A DNA stretch of 64,000 bases from Clostridia bacterium (GTDB lineage: Bacteria > Bacillota > Clostridia > Oscillospirales > Acutalibacteraceae), in the NCBI GenBank assembly GCA_017521125.1, contig JAFXDV010000007.1, forward strand, positions 1-64,000. The letters are read 5' to 3'. The position numbers were made by a program, and so were the translations under genes. Positions 7,112 through 15,692 of the stretch are shown piece by piece. The notes under the pieces were generated by a model that did no database searches, was not told the DNA's origin, and was given only the letters and a program-made list of their open reading frames with translations. The first letter of the stretch is position 1. The number at the start of each line of letters is the position of its first letter.

Positions 7112-8175
7112 CCCAAAGTGTTTAATAGGTTTATAAGACAGTTTCCTACAAGCTCTGCCGAGTAAGCCGCCTCAGAAATACTATTGGCGTCAGTACCAAC
7201 CTCTAAAAGCATAGAGCCTGTGGTAAGGTGCTCGTTATATTTTTTAGACATTAAGAGCATAGGCCTTGCAAGACCGGAATACATTACCTCCATAGTTTGT
7301 TGGAAACGAGCGGCAAGCCTGAAATTTTCTTTCCAATTAGGGAAGCCTGTAACGGCGCCGCTTTGACTACCCATACAAAGCATAACCTGTGCCGCTTTTC
7401 TGCCATCAATTTCTACTGTCGGTTTAGATTTATTGTTCTCGCCTAAAGAAATAGAATCTCTATGAACGTCTATTACTATTTTTATTGACGGATATTTATT
7501 TAAATATTCAGTAATGGTCTTTTCAGCCTTGTCGTAACTGCCTGAATAGGAGTCTTTATCATGTTGGGTTGTATCGTGCAGAACCGAAAACCCTCCCACC
7601 TTCAACCGCTCGGCGATAATATTTCCAATATTTATCATATTAGCGGCGTTATCTGTGGTTCGTGTTGCATCTGCGGCAGTATAGTAATCTCTATCTTCTT
7701 TCATATAACTTTCTGTAGCGTGGGTATGCACAATTAAAACCTGAGGTTCAGAATTTTTTTGCACCTTAAATTTAATAGGCTGTGAAAGTTCCGAATTTAT
7801 ATCAATATTTAGTCCCGTTGAGTTTTTAATGTGCACGTTGTTGTGAGAAAGATTAGCCGAGTTAGTTGAAATAAACTGCTCAGTAATTTTGCCTATAGCC
7901 ATCTCAGAATCAGAGCCGACAGTTACCGACTCTTCACTTGCCGATGGGGCTTCTTGACTTAAAGGTATGTCCACCTTTTCAGATTCTTCACTTTGAAAAA
8001 CAAACTCAGAGGAACTGGGGGTAAGGGATGCCACAGGTGGACTTTCTTTGAATGGCTCGTTATTCCAAACCTGAACCGAACCGTCATTCATATATATAAA
8101 ACCACAAAGAAAAACCGAAAGAATTGATAAAAGCATTGAAATAATTAGTCGGACGCAGTTCTTGAAATTTTCCAT
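7108..8175 (-). CDS. spoIIP: Stage II sporulation protein P
   Basis: The 355-residue protein has one N-terminal membrane anchor (about 8-30), a variable linker, and a C-terminal amidase domain with the motifs HTHATESY and IDVHRDS, whose histidines and acidic residues bind zinc in SpoIIP. SpoIIP is an N-acetylmuramoyl-L-alanine amidase and endopeptidase. With SpoIID and SpoIIM it thins septal peptidoglycan during engulfment. The ATG at 8175 is chosen since AGGAGAG precedes it by 8 bases and lies inside the longer reading from 8193. It follows gpr by 40 bases, the usual gpr-spoIIP order. Confidence 0.93.
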   Translation of the reverse strand: MENFKNCVRLIISMLLSILSVFLCGFIYMNDGSVQVWNNEPFKESPPVASLTPSSSEFVFQSEESEKVDIPLSQEAPSASEESVTVGSDSEMAIGKITEQFISTNSANLSHNNVHIKNSTGLNIDINSELSQPIKFKVQKNSEPQVLIVHTHATESYMKEDRDYYTAADATRTTDNAANMINIGNIIAERLKVGGFSVLHDTTQHDKDSYSGSYDKAEKTITEYLNKYPSIKIVIDVHRDSISLGENNKSKPTVEIDGRKAAQVMLCMGSQSGAVTGFPNWKENFRLAARFQQTMEVMYSGLARPMLLMSKKYNEHLTTGSMLLEVGTDANSISEAAYSAELVGNCLINLLNTLG

Positions 8176-8215
8176 AAAGCCCACTCTCCTCATATCAACA
8201 ATATGAGAAAATCGG

Positions 8216-9076
8216 TTAAATTAGACCTAATAATTCATCAAGACTAAAAGATGGTTGCAAACATAAATTCACAGAGGCAGAAATCAGTTCGCATGCCCTG
8301 TTTATCATCATATCAATCTCTTTTGGAGTGACTATCATATCAGGACAATCTTCGCCGCTGTTTTCGGTCAAATCGCTAACCAAGGTTTTTGCATCCACAA
8401 CCGTCGGCACACCCAGGGAAATGACGGGTACGCCTAAAAACTTCTCATTTATTTCGGCACGTGAATTACCAACTCCGGAGCCTGGGCAGATTCCACTATC
8501 ACTAATTTGTACTGTGCAGCCAAGACGTGATAAATTTCTTGCAGCTAAGGCATCAATTATAATGACGGCGCAGGGAGAAATACTTTTTACGGTCGAAGCT
8601 ATAATTTCCCTTGTTTCAATACCTGTTTTGCCTAAAACACCGGGAGAAATTACCGCAACACTTTTAAGCTCCAAAAGACCTAATTCGTGGGCTAAATCTT
8701 TAGATATATGTCTGGTGGCAAGAATTTTCTCGCAAACCAGAGGGCCCAGAGCGTCAGGGGTTATGTCGGTGTTGCCAAGACCTGCAACCAGAATCAAATC
8801 TCTCTTTTTAGGGAGCAACAAATCAAGTTCGCGTGACAAAAGGGTGGCGGTATTCCTGTCGAGCACTGAAGAAGCGGTGAAACGAGGAACTTCAGCGGTT
8901 ATATAGGTGCCTTTCGGTTTCCCTATAGCTTTCTCACCTTCATTATTGGTAATTTTAATGCGTGTGATTTTAACTCTGTCTTTTTCTTCGCTGGAGACAG
9001 AAACTCCGGGGGGAGTAGTGCTGATTATTTCAGTATTTTCTAGTGCTAAGTCGGTTCTTGCAATATTTTCTTTCAT
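8216..9076 (-). CDS. gpr: Spore germination protease GPR
   Basis: The 286-residue protein starts with the propeptide pattern ARTDLALE and contains LVAGLGNTDITPDALGP, a hallmark of the GPR endopeptidase (peptidase family A25). GPR is made in the forespore as a zymogen and degrades small acid-soluble spore proteins on germination. The length is shorter than the 370 residues of Bacillus GPR but in the clostridial range. It begins 12 bases after AAAGGA and heads the operon with spoIIP. No clear sigma-G promoter could be assigned by eye. Confidence 0.93.
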   Translation of the reverse strand: MKENIARTDLALENTEIISTTPPGVSVSSEEKDRVKITRIKITNNEGEKAIGKPKGTYITAEVPRFTASSVLDRNTATLLSRELDLLLPKKRDLILVAGLGNTDITPDALGPLVCEKILATRHISKDLAHELGLLELKSVAVISPGVLGKTGIETREIIASTVKSISPCAVIIIDALAARNLSRLGCTVQISDSGICPGSGVGNSRAEINEKFLGVPVISLGVPTVVDAKTLVSDLTENSGEDCPDMIVTPKEIDMMINRACELISASVNLCLQPSFSLDELLGLI

Positions 9077-9113
9077 TCTTTTTAACAGTCCTTTAAGTTT
9101 TTTTAAAAAATAC

Positions 9114-9142
9114 TTGCTTTTTTTAGAAATCTATGTTAATAT
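9114..9142 (+). promoter_or_regulatory. Promoter of rpsT
   Basis: TTGCTT (9114-9119) and TAATAT (9137-9142) are 17 bases apart. The start would be near 9149, giving a leader of about 30 bases before the S20 start codon. Confidence 0.55.
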
Positions 9143-9177
9143 ACTAAATGTTTCAGTTTAAAGAGGAGGTGCTGTTA

Positions 9178-9441
9178 ATGCCTAATATTAAATCCGCAAA
9201 GAAGCGTGTACTTGTAAGTGCTGCTAATTACGAGCGTAACAAGGCTTACCGTTCAGGAGTTAAGACTGCTGTAAAGAAAGCTAACGCCGCTATCGAAGCA
9301 GGTGCCGCAGATGCAGATGTTGCAGTAAAGGCTGCAGTTAAAAAGATTGACCAGGCTACCGCAAAGGGTATCTATCATAAGAATACCGCTGCAAGAAAGA
9401 AATCTGCACTTGTTTGTAGCTTAAACAAAGCGAAGGCTTAA
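9178..9441 (+). CDS. rpsT: 30S ribosomal protein S20
   Basis: The 87-residue basic protein begins MPNIKSAKKR and has the Lys/Ala-rich helical pattern of S20, ending KNTAARKKSALVCSLNKAKA. It binds 16S rRNA in the body of the small subunit. The ATG at 9178 follows GAGGAGG by 8 bases; a reading from 9148 would start upstream of the ribosome binding site and is discarded. The gene diverges from gpr, the usual neighbour of rpsT in Clostridia. Confidence 0.97.
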   Translation: MPNIKSAKKRVLVSAANYERNKAYRSGVKTAVKKANAAIEAGAADADVAVKAAVKKIDQATAKGIYHKNTAARKKSALVCSLNKAKA

Positions 9442-9778
9442 ATTAAAGTAAATTTAATGCAGACTCTGTGGAATTAAACGTGCAGGGTCTGCTTATTTGC
9501 CTTAAAAAACAAAAAGTAATTATTTCTCAGGAACACACATATATTATATGGGTGTTTTTTTGTTTTATCACACAAAAAACAACGGCGGTTTTTGTATATT
9601 TAATAAAAGTTGTGAAATTGCAACATTTTATTTTAAAAACACTTGACATTATTTTGTTAAAGGTGTATATTTATATAGTAATAGTGGGTTATCATATATT
9701 CACTTTAAGTTTGAATATCTTTGATATTCATTTTTCTAACTTGCGTTTATTATTTTTTAAGCAACGGAGGAAATTATA
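9442..9778 (+). promoter_or_regulatory. Intergenic region with terminator-like hairpin and promoter
   Basis: No gene is supported in these 337 bases. GCAGACTCTG (9459-9468) pairs with CAGGGTCTGC (9483-9492), a likely but weak rpsT terminator without a long T run. A promoter lies at TTGACA (9643-9648) - 17 bases - TATATT (9666-9671), giving a roughly 100-base leader for the exported protein. The leader contains a short inverted repeat GAATATC/GATATTC near 9713-9729. Confidence 0.6.
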
Positions 9779-10885
9779 ATGACTAAAATGAAAAAACTTT
9801 TTGCAGTTGTTTTGGCACTTACTATGCTCTTTACAATGGCAAGCTTTTCTGCATCTGCAGACACCACTCCAACAGTTACTGTTACAGCTGATGAAACTTC
9901 AGTTCAGGTTGGTGACACTATACAAGTAACAGTTGCTCTCGCAAACCTGGGCGGTGTGCATGGTACTTTTGCGTATGACAAAACCAAGTTCACTTACAAA
10001 GACATTGCTTTTACAGGTAGTATCAACTCAAAAATCAACAATTTAAAGAATAATAACGGTAATCTCACCCTTATTATAGTTGACGGCACTGCGACCCTAA
10101 CCTTTGAGGCAACCGCTGCTGTTGACAATACTGAGTTCGCTTTCAATGTAACTGCCGCTTCTAATGAGGAAGGAACTGCTAAAGTTACGGATGTGGTTTG
10201 CACTCCAGCTACCGTAACAGTAGCCAAACCAATAACATATGGAATAGAAATGTTAGGTGCAACAATCCGTTCTACAAATGAGATCGACAATCAGGACCTT
10301 GGTTTTATCGGACGTCTTAAAACCTCTGAGGATGCAGAACTTGTAGAGTTTGGTATGATTGCTGCTTTCACAAAATCTTTAGAAACTGCAACAATTGCAG
10401 ATGCTGATTTCACATTAAACACTAAAGACCAATTAAATGTAGATGGTAAAACAGTAGTTGCTCATAAAGCTATCACAAACGAAGATGTTATTCAAAGCGT
10501 TGTAGAGAGTGACGGATTATTCACAAGTCATATTATTGGCACTGATTCTTTTGAATTAATGGGCAAAAACATAACAGCAAGATTTTATGCTAAATTCAAC
10601 GTTGGCGATGAAGAAAAGACTGTTTATAGCGAAAACACTTATAAAAATTACAAGAAAGTTGAAACTGCAACAACGGGCGTTTCTAAGCGTTCTATTGTAA
10701 AGGTTTTAGGTTCTCTTATTGGAGATATTTGTAATTCAGAGGATGCTCCTGCTGACGTAAAGAGCAAAGGAGAAACAGCTATATCTGATTATAACGGTGC
10801 GAAAACCAACGACAATAAGCAGAAATTATTAAATTTCGTTTCTGAGTATCAAAATTACTTGCCAACGTCCGAGTTAATAGGATAA
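9779..10885 (+). CDS. Exported protein with cohesin-like domain
   Basis: The 368-residue protein has a clear signal peptide (basic start, hydrophobic 8-25, cleavage near ASA-DT at 27-28). Residues 30-150 have the spacing of a cohesin/invasin-like beta sandwich (VTADETSVQVGDTIQVTV, then a VHGTFAYD strand). Residues 155-340 form a second domain beginning GIEMLGATIRST, of a type I recognise from surface proteins of gut Ruminococcaceae but cannot name. No dockerin calcium loops or sortase motif are seen. It starts 9 bases after GGAGG and heads a unit with a small acidic peptide and a lipoprotein. A role in cell-surface attachment is only a guess. Confidence 0.7.
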   Translation: MTKMKKLFAVVLALTMLFTMASFSASADTTPTVTVTADETSVQVGDTIQVTVALANLGGVHGTFAYDKTKFTYKDIAFTGSINSKINNLKNNNGNLTLIIVDGTATLTFEATAAVDNTEFAFNVTAASNEEGTAKVTDVVCTPATVTVAKPITYGIEMLGATIRSTNEIDNQDLGFIGRLKTSEDAELVEFGMIAAFTKSLETATIADADFTLNTKDQLNVDGKTVVAHKAITNEDVIQSVVESDGLFTSHIIGTDSFELMGKNITARFYAKFNVGDEEKTVYSENTYKNYKKVETATTGVSKRSIVKVLGSLIGDICNSEDAPADVKSKGETAISDYNGAKTNDNKQKLLNFVSEYQNYLPTSELIG

Positions 10886-10910
10886 GCATAGAGATTGAGG
10901 TGTATATAAA

Positions 10911-11048
10911 ATGAAAAAGAGAATGTACCAATCACCAGAAATGGATTTTAAGTTTTTCCTTACTAATGATATTTTGTTAGCATCTGAGGGTGATTTCGAT
11001 ATAGAATTCCCAGAAGACGGCGAACTTGGTGACGATGATGATATCTAA
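10911..11048 (+). CDS. Small acidic peptide, 45 residues
   Basis: An ATG 7 bases after GAGGTG opens a 45-codon frame ending at TAA 11046-11048. The product begins MKKRMYQSPEMDFKFF, continues NDILLASEGDFD, and ends in an acidic tail DGELGDDDDI. Small proteins with a basic start, a YxxPEM block, a D-I/V-L/I-x-A-S block and a DE-rich end are common in Clostridia beside exported proteins. I know no function for them. It lies 25 bases after the exported protein gene and overlaps the lipoprotein start. The overlap and the ribosome binding site support a real gene. Confidence 0.7.
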   Translation: MKKRMYQSPEMDFKFFLTNDILLASEGDFDIEFPEDGELGDDDDI

Positions 11049-11523
11049 GGTTTTTAAGAGTATTGTTGTTCTAACCTTTGCCTTGCTCGTTTGCATTTCC
11101 TTTGTTTCCTGCAAAAAAGGCGATAAAGACAATAATGAATCTAGCCTGATAACAAATACTGAATCTAGCACCAATTCAAATAATGAATCTACCCCTTCAA
11201 CAAATACAGAGGGAACAAGTTCATATAATTTTGTATTAGATGATGATACAGATGAACCTTTAACTTCCGAGGAAGAAGAGGCGGTAGCATCAGCGTGGAG
11301 TTCGATTGTTACTAATAGCGATGCAGTAGTAATTGAACCATACAAGCCTTCTACCCCATCTAGCACATCAAGCTCAAAGGTGTCTTCAACTGAAGAAACA
11401 AGTAGTGAAAAAGATTCTTCTAGTCAAGCATCTACTAGTAGCCAAGAGACATCAAGTGGAAATGTTACTAGCAGTAATCCACAAACCTCATCAGAAATTC
11501 CTTACTATCCTGGTGTACATTAA
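11035..11523 (+). CDS. Ser/Thr-rich lipoprotein of unknown function
   Basis: The product of about 162 residues has a lipoprotein signal (hydrophobic 8-22, then FVSC with the lipid-bearing cysteine). The rest is low-complexity, Ser/Thr/Asn/Glu-rich and probably unstructured. The ATG codons at 11035 and 11038 overlap the end of the 45-codon gene, suggesting coupled translation; a TTG at 11026 is possible. There is no recognisable domain. The low-complexity chain looks like a cell-wall-spanning linker. Confidence 0.65.
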   Translation: MMISKVFKSIVVLTFALLVCISFVSCKKGDKDNNESSLITNTESSTNSNNESTPSTNTEGTSSYNFVLDDDTDEPLTSEEEEAVASAWSSIVTNSDAVVIEPYKPSTPSSTSSSKVSSTEETSSEKDSSSQASTSSQETSSGNVTSSNPQTSSEIPYYPGVH

Positions 11524-11528
11524 AAAAC

Positions 11529-11567
11529 AAAGCAGATTAGAATTTTCTAATCTGCTTTTTGTTTTCT
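11529..11567 (+). terminator. Terminator of the exported-protein unit
   Basis: AGCAGATTAGA pairs with TCTAATCTGCT (11531-11556), followed by TTTTTGTTTT. It closes the three-gene unit that starts at 9779. Confidence 0.88.
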
Positions 11568-11615
11568 ACATAATATTAGGCTGTTACTATCATTTTATAG
11601 TAACCGCCTTTATTT

Positions 11616-12572
11616 TCAAAAATTTATATTATATCCATAAAATAAATCTCCAAGCCACACACGAAAAGCGCCTTTTACAGATTTATAATATCTTTTGTAG
11701 TGGGTAAGAGAGAAGACAAGGGATAACCAAACAAACGGGTTTTTAGTGTTTAGAAATTTGAGTCTCTTTTTCTCAAACTCCACAAAGCGTAATATAGTGT
11801 GCTTTTCTTTTTTGCATAGCGTTGCTATATACGAGTGAGCGTTTATTGATTCTGCAACACCTGAAACACGCTTTTCTCGGCTTCCTAAAAATTCCTTCCT
11901 GTTTATATCAGAAAGGGAAACGTTATCTTCGTGAAAACGATAATAGCATAGCACTCGGTTTAAAATCGTAGCCTTTCCGAGTGTTGTGCCTAAGCAACAA
12001 ATATACCAGTCGTGCGCAAGAATAGATTTCACGTCAATAGGTACCAAAAATTCTTTGATTTTTGACCTAAAACAAATAGAAAAGCCTCTTACCCAAGAGC
12101 ACCCAATAAGAGAATTAACACTTATATCCTCTACACTACCATCGTTAAGAAGTGAGTAGTAGGGGATTTTTAAATTGGTAATACGATTATCATCTTTATC
12201 TATAAGCTGATAACGAGATGCTAAAACTAAAGTATCGGTGTGTGTCATCATATAATCGCACATAACCTCTACCTTGTCTTTGCTCCAAATATCGTCCTGG
12301 TCGCAAAGAAAGATTAAATCTCCCTTTGCCTTGGCTATAGCACTGTAAAAATTAAGACAATAGCCCAGGTTTTTCTCATTAACGAAAAATCCCCAACGTT
12401 CGTTAAGGCTATTTCTATCAACAAAGGCTTTTACAATTTGTGGGGTATTGTCTGTAGAACAGTCGTCACAAATTATGACCTCGTCCACCGTAATAGTTTG
12501 GTCTAAAATGCTTTGAAGTTGTTTTTCAATGAATTTTTCGCCGTTATAGGTGGCAATACATACAGAAATCAT
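11616..12572 (-). CDS. Glycosyltransferase family 2
   Basis: The 318-residue protein opens with the GT2 nucleotide-binding fold (ISVCIATYNGEKFIEKQL) and has the metal-binding motif DQDD near residue 93, with an aspartate region DDCSTDN near 38. It resembles rhamnosyl- or other sugar transferases of cell-surface polysaccharide synthesis. It is membrane-associated at most, with no clear membrane span. It starts one base after the preceding glycosyltransferase gene, so the pair forms one operon with rfbA. Donor and acceptor sugar cannot be told. Confidence 0.9.
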   Translation of the reverse strand: MISVCIATYNGEKFIEKQLQSILDQTITVDEVIICDDCSTDNTPQIVKAFVDRNSLNERWGFFVNEKNLGYCLNFYSAIAKAKGDLIFLCDQDDIWSKDKVEVMCDYMMTHTDTLVLASRYQLIDKDDNRITNLKIPYYSLLNDGSVEDISVNSLIGCSWVRGFSICFRSKIKEFLVPIDVKSILAHDWYICCLGTTLGKATILNRVLCYYRFHEDNVSLSDINRKEFLGSREKRVSGVAESINAHSYIATLCKKEKHTILRFVEFEKKRLKFLNTKNPFVWLSLVFSLTHYKRYYKSVKGAFRVWLGDLFYGYNINF

Positions 12573-12573
12573 A

Positions 12574-13584
12574 TTATTTTACCTTAAAATATAATTTACT
12601 TAGTCGGTATTTAATAAAGCAGGAAAGCCTTAAAAACAGAGAAATTAAAAGAAAAGAATTACTTTTTGCAACTCCTATAATAAGTCTTCCTCTTATGCTT
12701 TTTGCTATGGCTTTTTTGGCAGCTTCCTTAAATTCAGGACTTTTAATTTCACCGAGTATCAGCTGCTTTCTATCCGCAGCTTTCATAACAGACCCTTTAA
12801 TAAATGTGTCGCACAAAAAAGATAGCACATATTTTACATAATAGTAACAACAAAAACTCTCTAAACCATTGGTAACTAAAAGCATTAGTTTTACACGTTC
12901 TTTTAAAAATTTGAGTTTTTTGGGGTTGAAGCATTTAGTCAGGCTCTCGCTATTTCTTTGGAGATAATGGTAATAGCAGTCATCAAAAACCGCACATTTG
13001 GACATCTTTTGCCAAAGCATTAGATTAAAATAGGTATCCTCAAAAATCTCGCCTACCGGCATAAAAACTCGGCTTTCCTTTATAAAATCTGCAAGATAAA
13101 GCTTGTTGCAGCAAGAGTCAAGTAAGCATTTGTCCTTTAAAGACTCAAAATGAGAATCTTTATTTTCCTCAGTTATGATATATGTGCCGTCAGAAACCTT
13201 ATAACTATTGGATCCCTCAACATCTATAATAATTCCGAATATAGAAATCTCTGCCGCTTCTTTTTCTGCCTTACTGAACATATTAAAAAGACTGTCTATT
13301 TCTAAAAAGTCGTCAGAATCAACAAAGCAAAGGTACCTGCCCTTTGCTTTGTCAATTCCTAAATTTCTCGCCGAAGACAGTCCACCGTTTTTCTTATGAA
13401 AAACCTTTACTTTTTCATATTTCTCACAAAGAGCGTCACATAAAGCACCGCTACCGTCAGGTGAGCCGTCGTCTATGAGTAAAATTTCTATATTTTCCAT
13501 ACCACCATCTAAAACCGATAACACACATTTTTCAAGATATTTTTCGGTCTTATAGACAGGGATAATAACGCTTATATCCAACAT
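12574..13584 (-). CDS. Glycosyltransferase family 2 (EpsJ-like)
   Basis: The 336-residue protein starts LDISVIIPVYKTEKYLEKCV, with the motifs IDDGSPDGSG and the DxD-type VDSDDF near residue 90, typical of GT2 enzymes such as EpsJ. It probably adds a sugar to a surface polysaccharide or teichoic-acid-like polymer at the inner membrane face. The ATG at 13584 lies one base after the rfbA stop codon, so translation is likely coupled; a longer TTG reading from 13611 overlaps rfbA and is less likely. Confidence 0.9.
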   Translation of the reverse strand: MLDISVIIPVYKTEKYLEKCVLSVLDGGMENIEILLIDDGSPDGSGALCDALCEKYEKVKVFHKKNGGLSSARNLGIDKAKGRYLCFVDSDDFLEIDSLFNMFSKAEKEAAEISIFGIIIDVEGSNSYKVSDGTYIITEENKDSHFESLKDKCLLDSCCNKLYLADFIKESRVFMPVGEIFEDTYFNLMLWQKMSKCAVFDDCYYHYLQRNSESLTKCFNPKKLKFLKERVKLMLLVTNGLESFCCYYYVKYVLSFLCDTFIKGSVMKAADRKQLILGEIKSPEFKEAAKKAIAKSIRGRLIIGVAKSNSFLLISLFLRLSCFIKYRLSKLYFKVK

Positions 13585-13585
13585 T

Positions 13586-14464
13586 TTAGTATTTGAATTT
13601 CCCTTCAGCAACGTTTCTTAAATGTTGTCCGTAAGGAGATTTTCCATACTTCTCGGCAGATTCTAAAAGCTTTTCCTTAGTAATCCAACCATTGATATAA
13701 GCAATTTCTTCAACTGCAGAAATCATAATACCTTGTCTATTTTCAACAACCTTAACAAACTCAGCGGCATCATATAAAGCGTTCATAGTACCTGTGTCAA
13801 GCCATGCGAAGCCACGGCTTAAAACTTCTACGTTTAAAGAGCCTTCTTCTAAATACATTTTGTTAAGATCTGTAATTTCAAGTTCGCCACGTGCCGAGGG
13901 TTTAACCTTTTTGGCAAACTCACAAACACGGTTATCATAGAAATAAAGACCTGTTACGCAGTAATTTGATTTTGGGTTTAAAGGTTTTTCTTCAATAGAA
14001 ACGACCTTTCCTTTTTCATCAAATTCAACAATACCAAAGCGCTCAGGATCGTCAACGTAATAACCGAAAACGGTAGCGCCCTTTTCTTTAGCTGCGGCTT
14101 CCTGAAGAGTTTTTCTAAAGCCTCTGCCATAAAAAATATTATCCCCTAAAACCATTGCGCAGGAGTCACCGTTTATAAATTCTTCGCCGATAATAAAGGC
14201 CTGAGCAAGTCCGTCAGGAGAGGGCTGAACTGCATAAGAAAGATTTATGCCAAAGTTACTGCCATCTCCTAAAAGCCTTTCAAAATTGGGAAGATCGGTG
14301 GGTGTAGAAATAATAAGAATATCTTTAATTCCTGCAAGCATAAGGGCTGAAAGGGGATAATAAATCATAGGTTTGTCATAAACGGGGATAAGTTGTTTAG
14401 AAATTACCATTGTAAGAGGATAAAGGCGAGTGCCCGAACCTCCTGCCAAAATAATTCCCTTCAA
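13586..14464 (-). CDS. rfbA: Glucose-1-phosphate thymidylyltransferase
   Basis: The 292-residue protein has the nucleotidyltransferase start [16 protein letters not shown], then [20 protein letters not shown] and the metal-binding VLGDNIFYG, all diagnostic of RfbA/RmlA. It makes dTDP-glucose from dTTP and glucose-1-phosphate, the first step to dTDP-rhamnose. rfbB, rfbC and rfbD are not in the window, so the rest of the pathway must be elsewhere. The two glycosyltransferases directly downstream may use the resulting sugar. Confidence 0.96.
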   Translation of the reverse strand: MKGIILAGGSGTRLYPLTMVISKQLIPVYDKPMIYYPLSALMLAGIKDILIISTPTDLPNFERLLGDGSNFGINLSYAVQPSPDGLAQAFIIGEEFINGDSCAMVLGDNIFYGRGFRKTLQEAAAKEKGATVFGYYVDDPERFGIVEFDEKGKVVSIEEKPLNPKSNYCVTGLYFYDNRVCEFAKKVKPSARGELEITDLNKMYLEEGSLNVEVLSRGFAWLDTGTMNALYDAAEFVKVVENRQGIMISAVEEIAYINGWITKEKLLESAEKYGKSPYGQHLRNVAEGKFKY

Positions 14465-14479
14465 TAAAAAGCACCTCGG

Positions 14480-15076
14480 TTAAATAATTTCTATGTCAAT
14501 GGACTGAATTATTACATCTTCTAAGGGCCTGTCACCTGCGCCGCATTTAACATCGGCAATAGCATCAACAACATCCATTCCCTCATAAACCTGACCAAAT
14601 ACGCTATGTTTAAAGTCAAGCCAGGGAGTGCCGCCAAGCTCCTTGTAATCTGCAATAGACTCTGCAGGGAAACCTCTGTCGGTAAGTTGTTCCATCTGCT
14701 CAGCCATTCCGTCAGGAATTGTATCTGCCTGAACAATAAAGAACTGGCTTCCATTAGTGTTGGGGCCTGCGTTAGCCATAGATAATGCGCCTCTGATGTT
14801 ATGAAGCTTTACGCTGAATTCATCCTCAAACTTTTCACCGTAAATGCTTTCGCCGCCCATACCCGTACCGGTAGGATCGCCGCCCTGAATCATAAAGTCC
14901 TTTATAACTCTATGAAAAATAATTCCGTTATAGTAGTCCTGTTTAGAAAGTTCAATAAAATTCTTAACAGTACGCGGAACTTCGTTGGGAAAAAGTTTGA
15001 TTTTAATATCTCCCATATTTGTGTGCATAATAGCAACCGTATCATTTTTTTGGGGTAGTGTTGTCTGAAAACTCAT
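14480..15076 (-). CDS. Peptidyl-prolyl cis-trans isomerase, cyclophilin type
   Basis: The 198-residue protein lacks a signal peptide and has the cyclophilin core: [21 protein letters not shown], then [15 protein letters not shown] and [14 protein letters not shown]. It catalyses proline isomerisation during protein folding in the cytoplasm. An insertion of about 25 residues after the QFFI segment is usual in clostridial members. It lies 15 bases upstream of rfbA on the same strand. It diverges from nrdR. Confidence 0.95.
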   Translation of the reverse strand: MSFQTTLPQKNDTVAIMHTNMGDIKIKLFPNEVPRTVKNFIELSKQDYYNGIIFHRVIKDFMIQGGDPTGTGMGGESIYGEKFEDEFSVKLHNIRGALSMANAGPNTNGSQFFIVQADTIPDGMAEQMEQLTDRGFPAESIADYKELGGTPWLDFKHSVFGQVYEGMDVVDAIADVKCGAGDRPLEDVIIQSIDIEII

Positions 15077-15154
15077 AACAAATCTCCTTATACAAATATT
15101 ATTATACTTATCTTACCAATAAATATACATTTTAGCAACCTAAAAATTTTATTC

Positions 15155-15183
15155 TTGTTTTTGACCACAATATATGGTAGAAT
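15155..15183 (+). promoter_or_regulatory. nrdR promoter with candidate NrdR box
   Basis: TTGTTT (15155-15160) and TAGAAT (15178-15183) are 17 bases apart. Positions 15165-15180 (CCACAATATATGGTAG) match the published NrdR-box pattern ACACWATATATWGTGT at 12 of 16 positions with the whole core intact. The box covers the spacer and the -10 element, so NrdR could repress its own gene. Confidence 0.5.
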
Positions 15184-15225
15184 TAGTTAATAATTGATAA
15201 TTTTATTGTTAAAGGTGGCAGTTTT

Positions 15226-15678
15226 ATGAAATGTCCTTTTTGCGGCTATGAAGAAAGTAAGGTTATAGATTCTCGACCTACAGATGAGGGAGAACGTATT
15301 CGTCGTAGAAGAGAATGTCTTAAATGTGCTCGTCGTTTTACAACCTATGAGCTCATTGAAAGTCTGCCTATAATCGTAATTAAGAAGGATAAAACGAGGG
15401 AGACCTTTGATCGTGATAAGCTTCTTAACGGCATGTTAAGGGCTTGTGAAAAGCGTCCTGTTTCCTTTGAAACCATAGAACGTGCTATCGATGATATTGA
15501 AAGCATAATTCAGAACACCCTTGACCGAGAGGTGTCCAGTGAACGCATTGGCGAACTTGTAATGGATAAGCTTAAAAGTATAGATGAGGTAGCCTATGTC
15601 CGTTTTGCCTCGGTTTACAGACAGTTTAAGGATATTAACACCTTTATGGATGAGCTTAATAAGCTTTTAAATAAATAG
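15226..15678 (+). CDS. nrdR: Transcriptional repressor NrdR
   Basis: The 150-residue protein has the N-terminal zinc ribbon ([16 protein letters not shown], then [12 protein letters not shown]) and the ATP-cone domain (residues 46-136, with [16 protein letters not shown]), which is the full NrdR layout. It senses dATP/ATP and represses ribonucleotide reductase genes, none of which are in the window. It starts 8 bases after AAAGGTGG. It is 14 bases ahead of gltX. Confidence 0.97.
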   Translation: MKCPFCGYEESKVIDSRPTDEGERIRRRRECLKCARRFTTYELIESLPIIVIKKDKTRETFDRDKLLNGMLRACEKRPVSFETIERAIDDIESIIQNTLDREVSSERIGELVMDKLKSIDEVAYVRFASVYRQFKDINTFMDELNKLLNK

Positions 15679-15692
15679 CGAAGGAATATATT

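Noticed and set aside
8328..8906. Plus-strand frame of 192 codons
   Set aside because: It lies wholly antisense to gpr, whose protein motifs are clear; no ribosome binding site.
9178..9441. Longer S20 start at 9148
   Set aside because: The extra codons include the Shine-Dalgarno sequence of the ATG at 9178, where the conserved S20 N-terminus begins.
9468..9779. Frame of 103 codons between rpsT and the exported-protein gene
   Set aside because: Rich in codons for aromatic and hydrophobic residues typical of AT-rich non-coding DNA, contains the promoter of the next gene and has no start signal.
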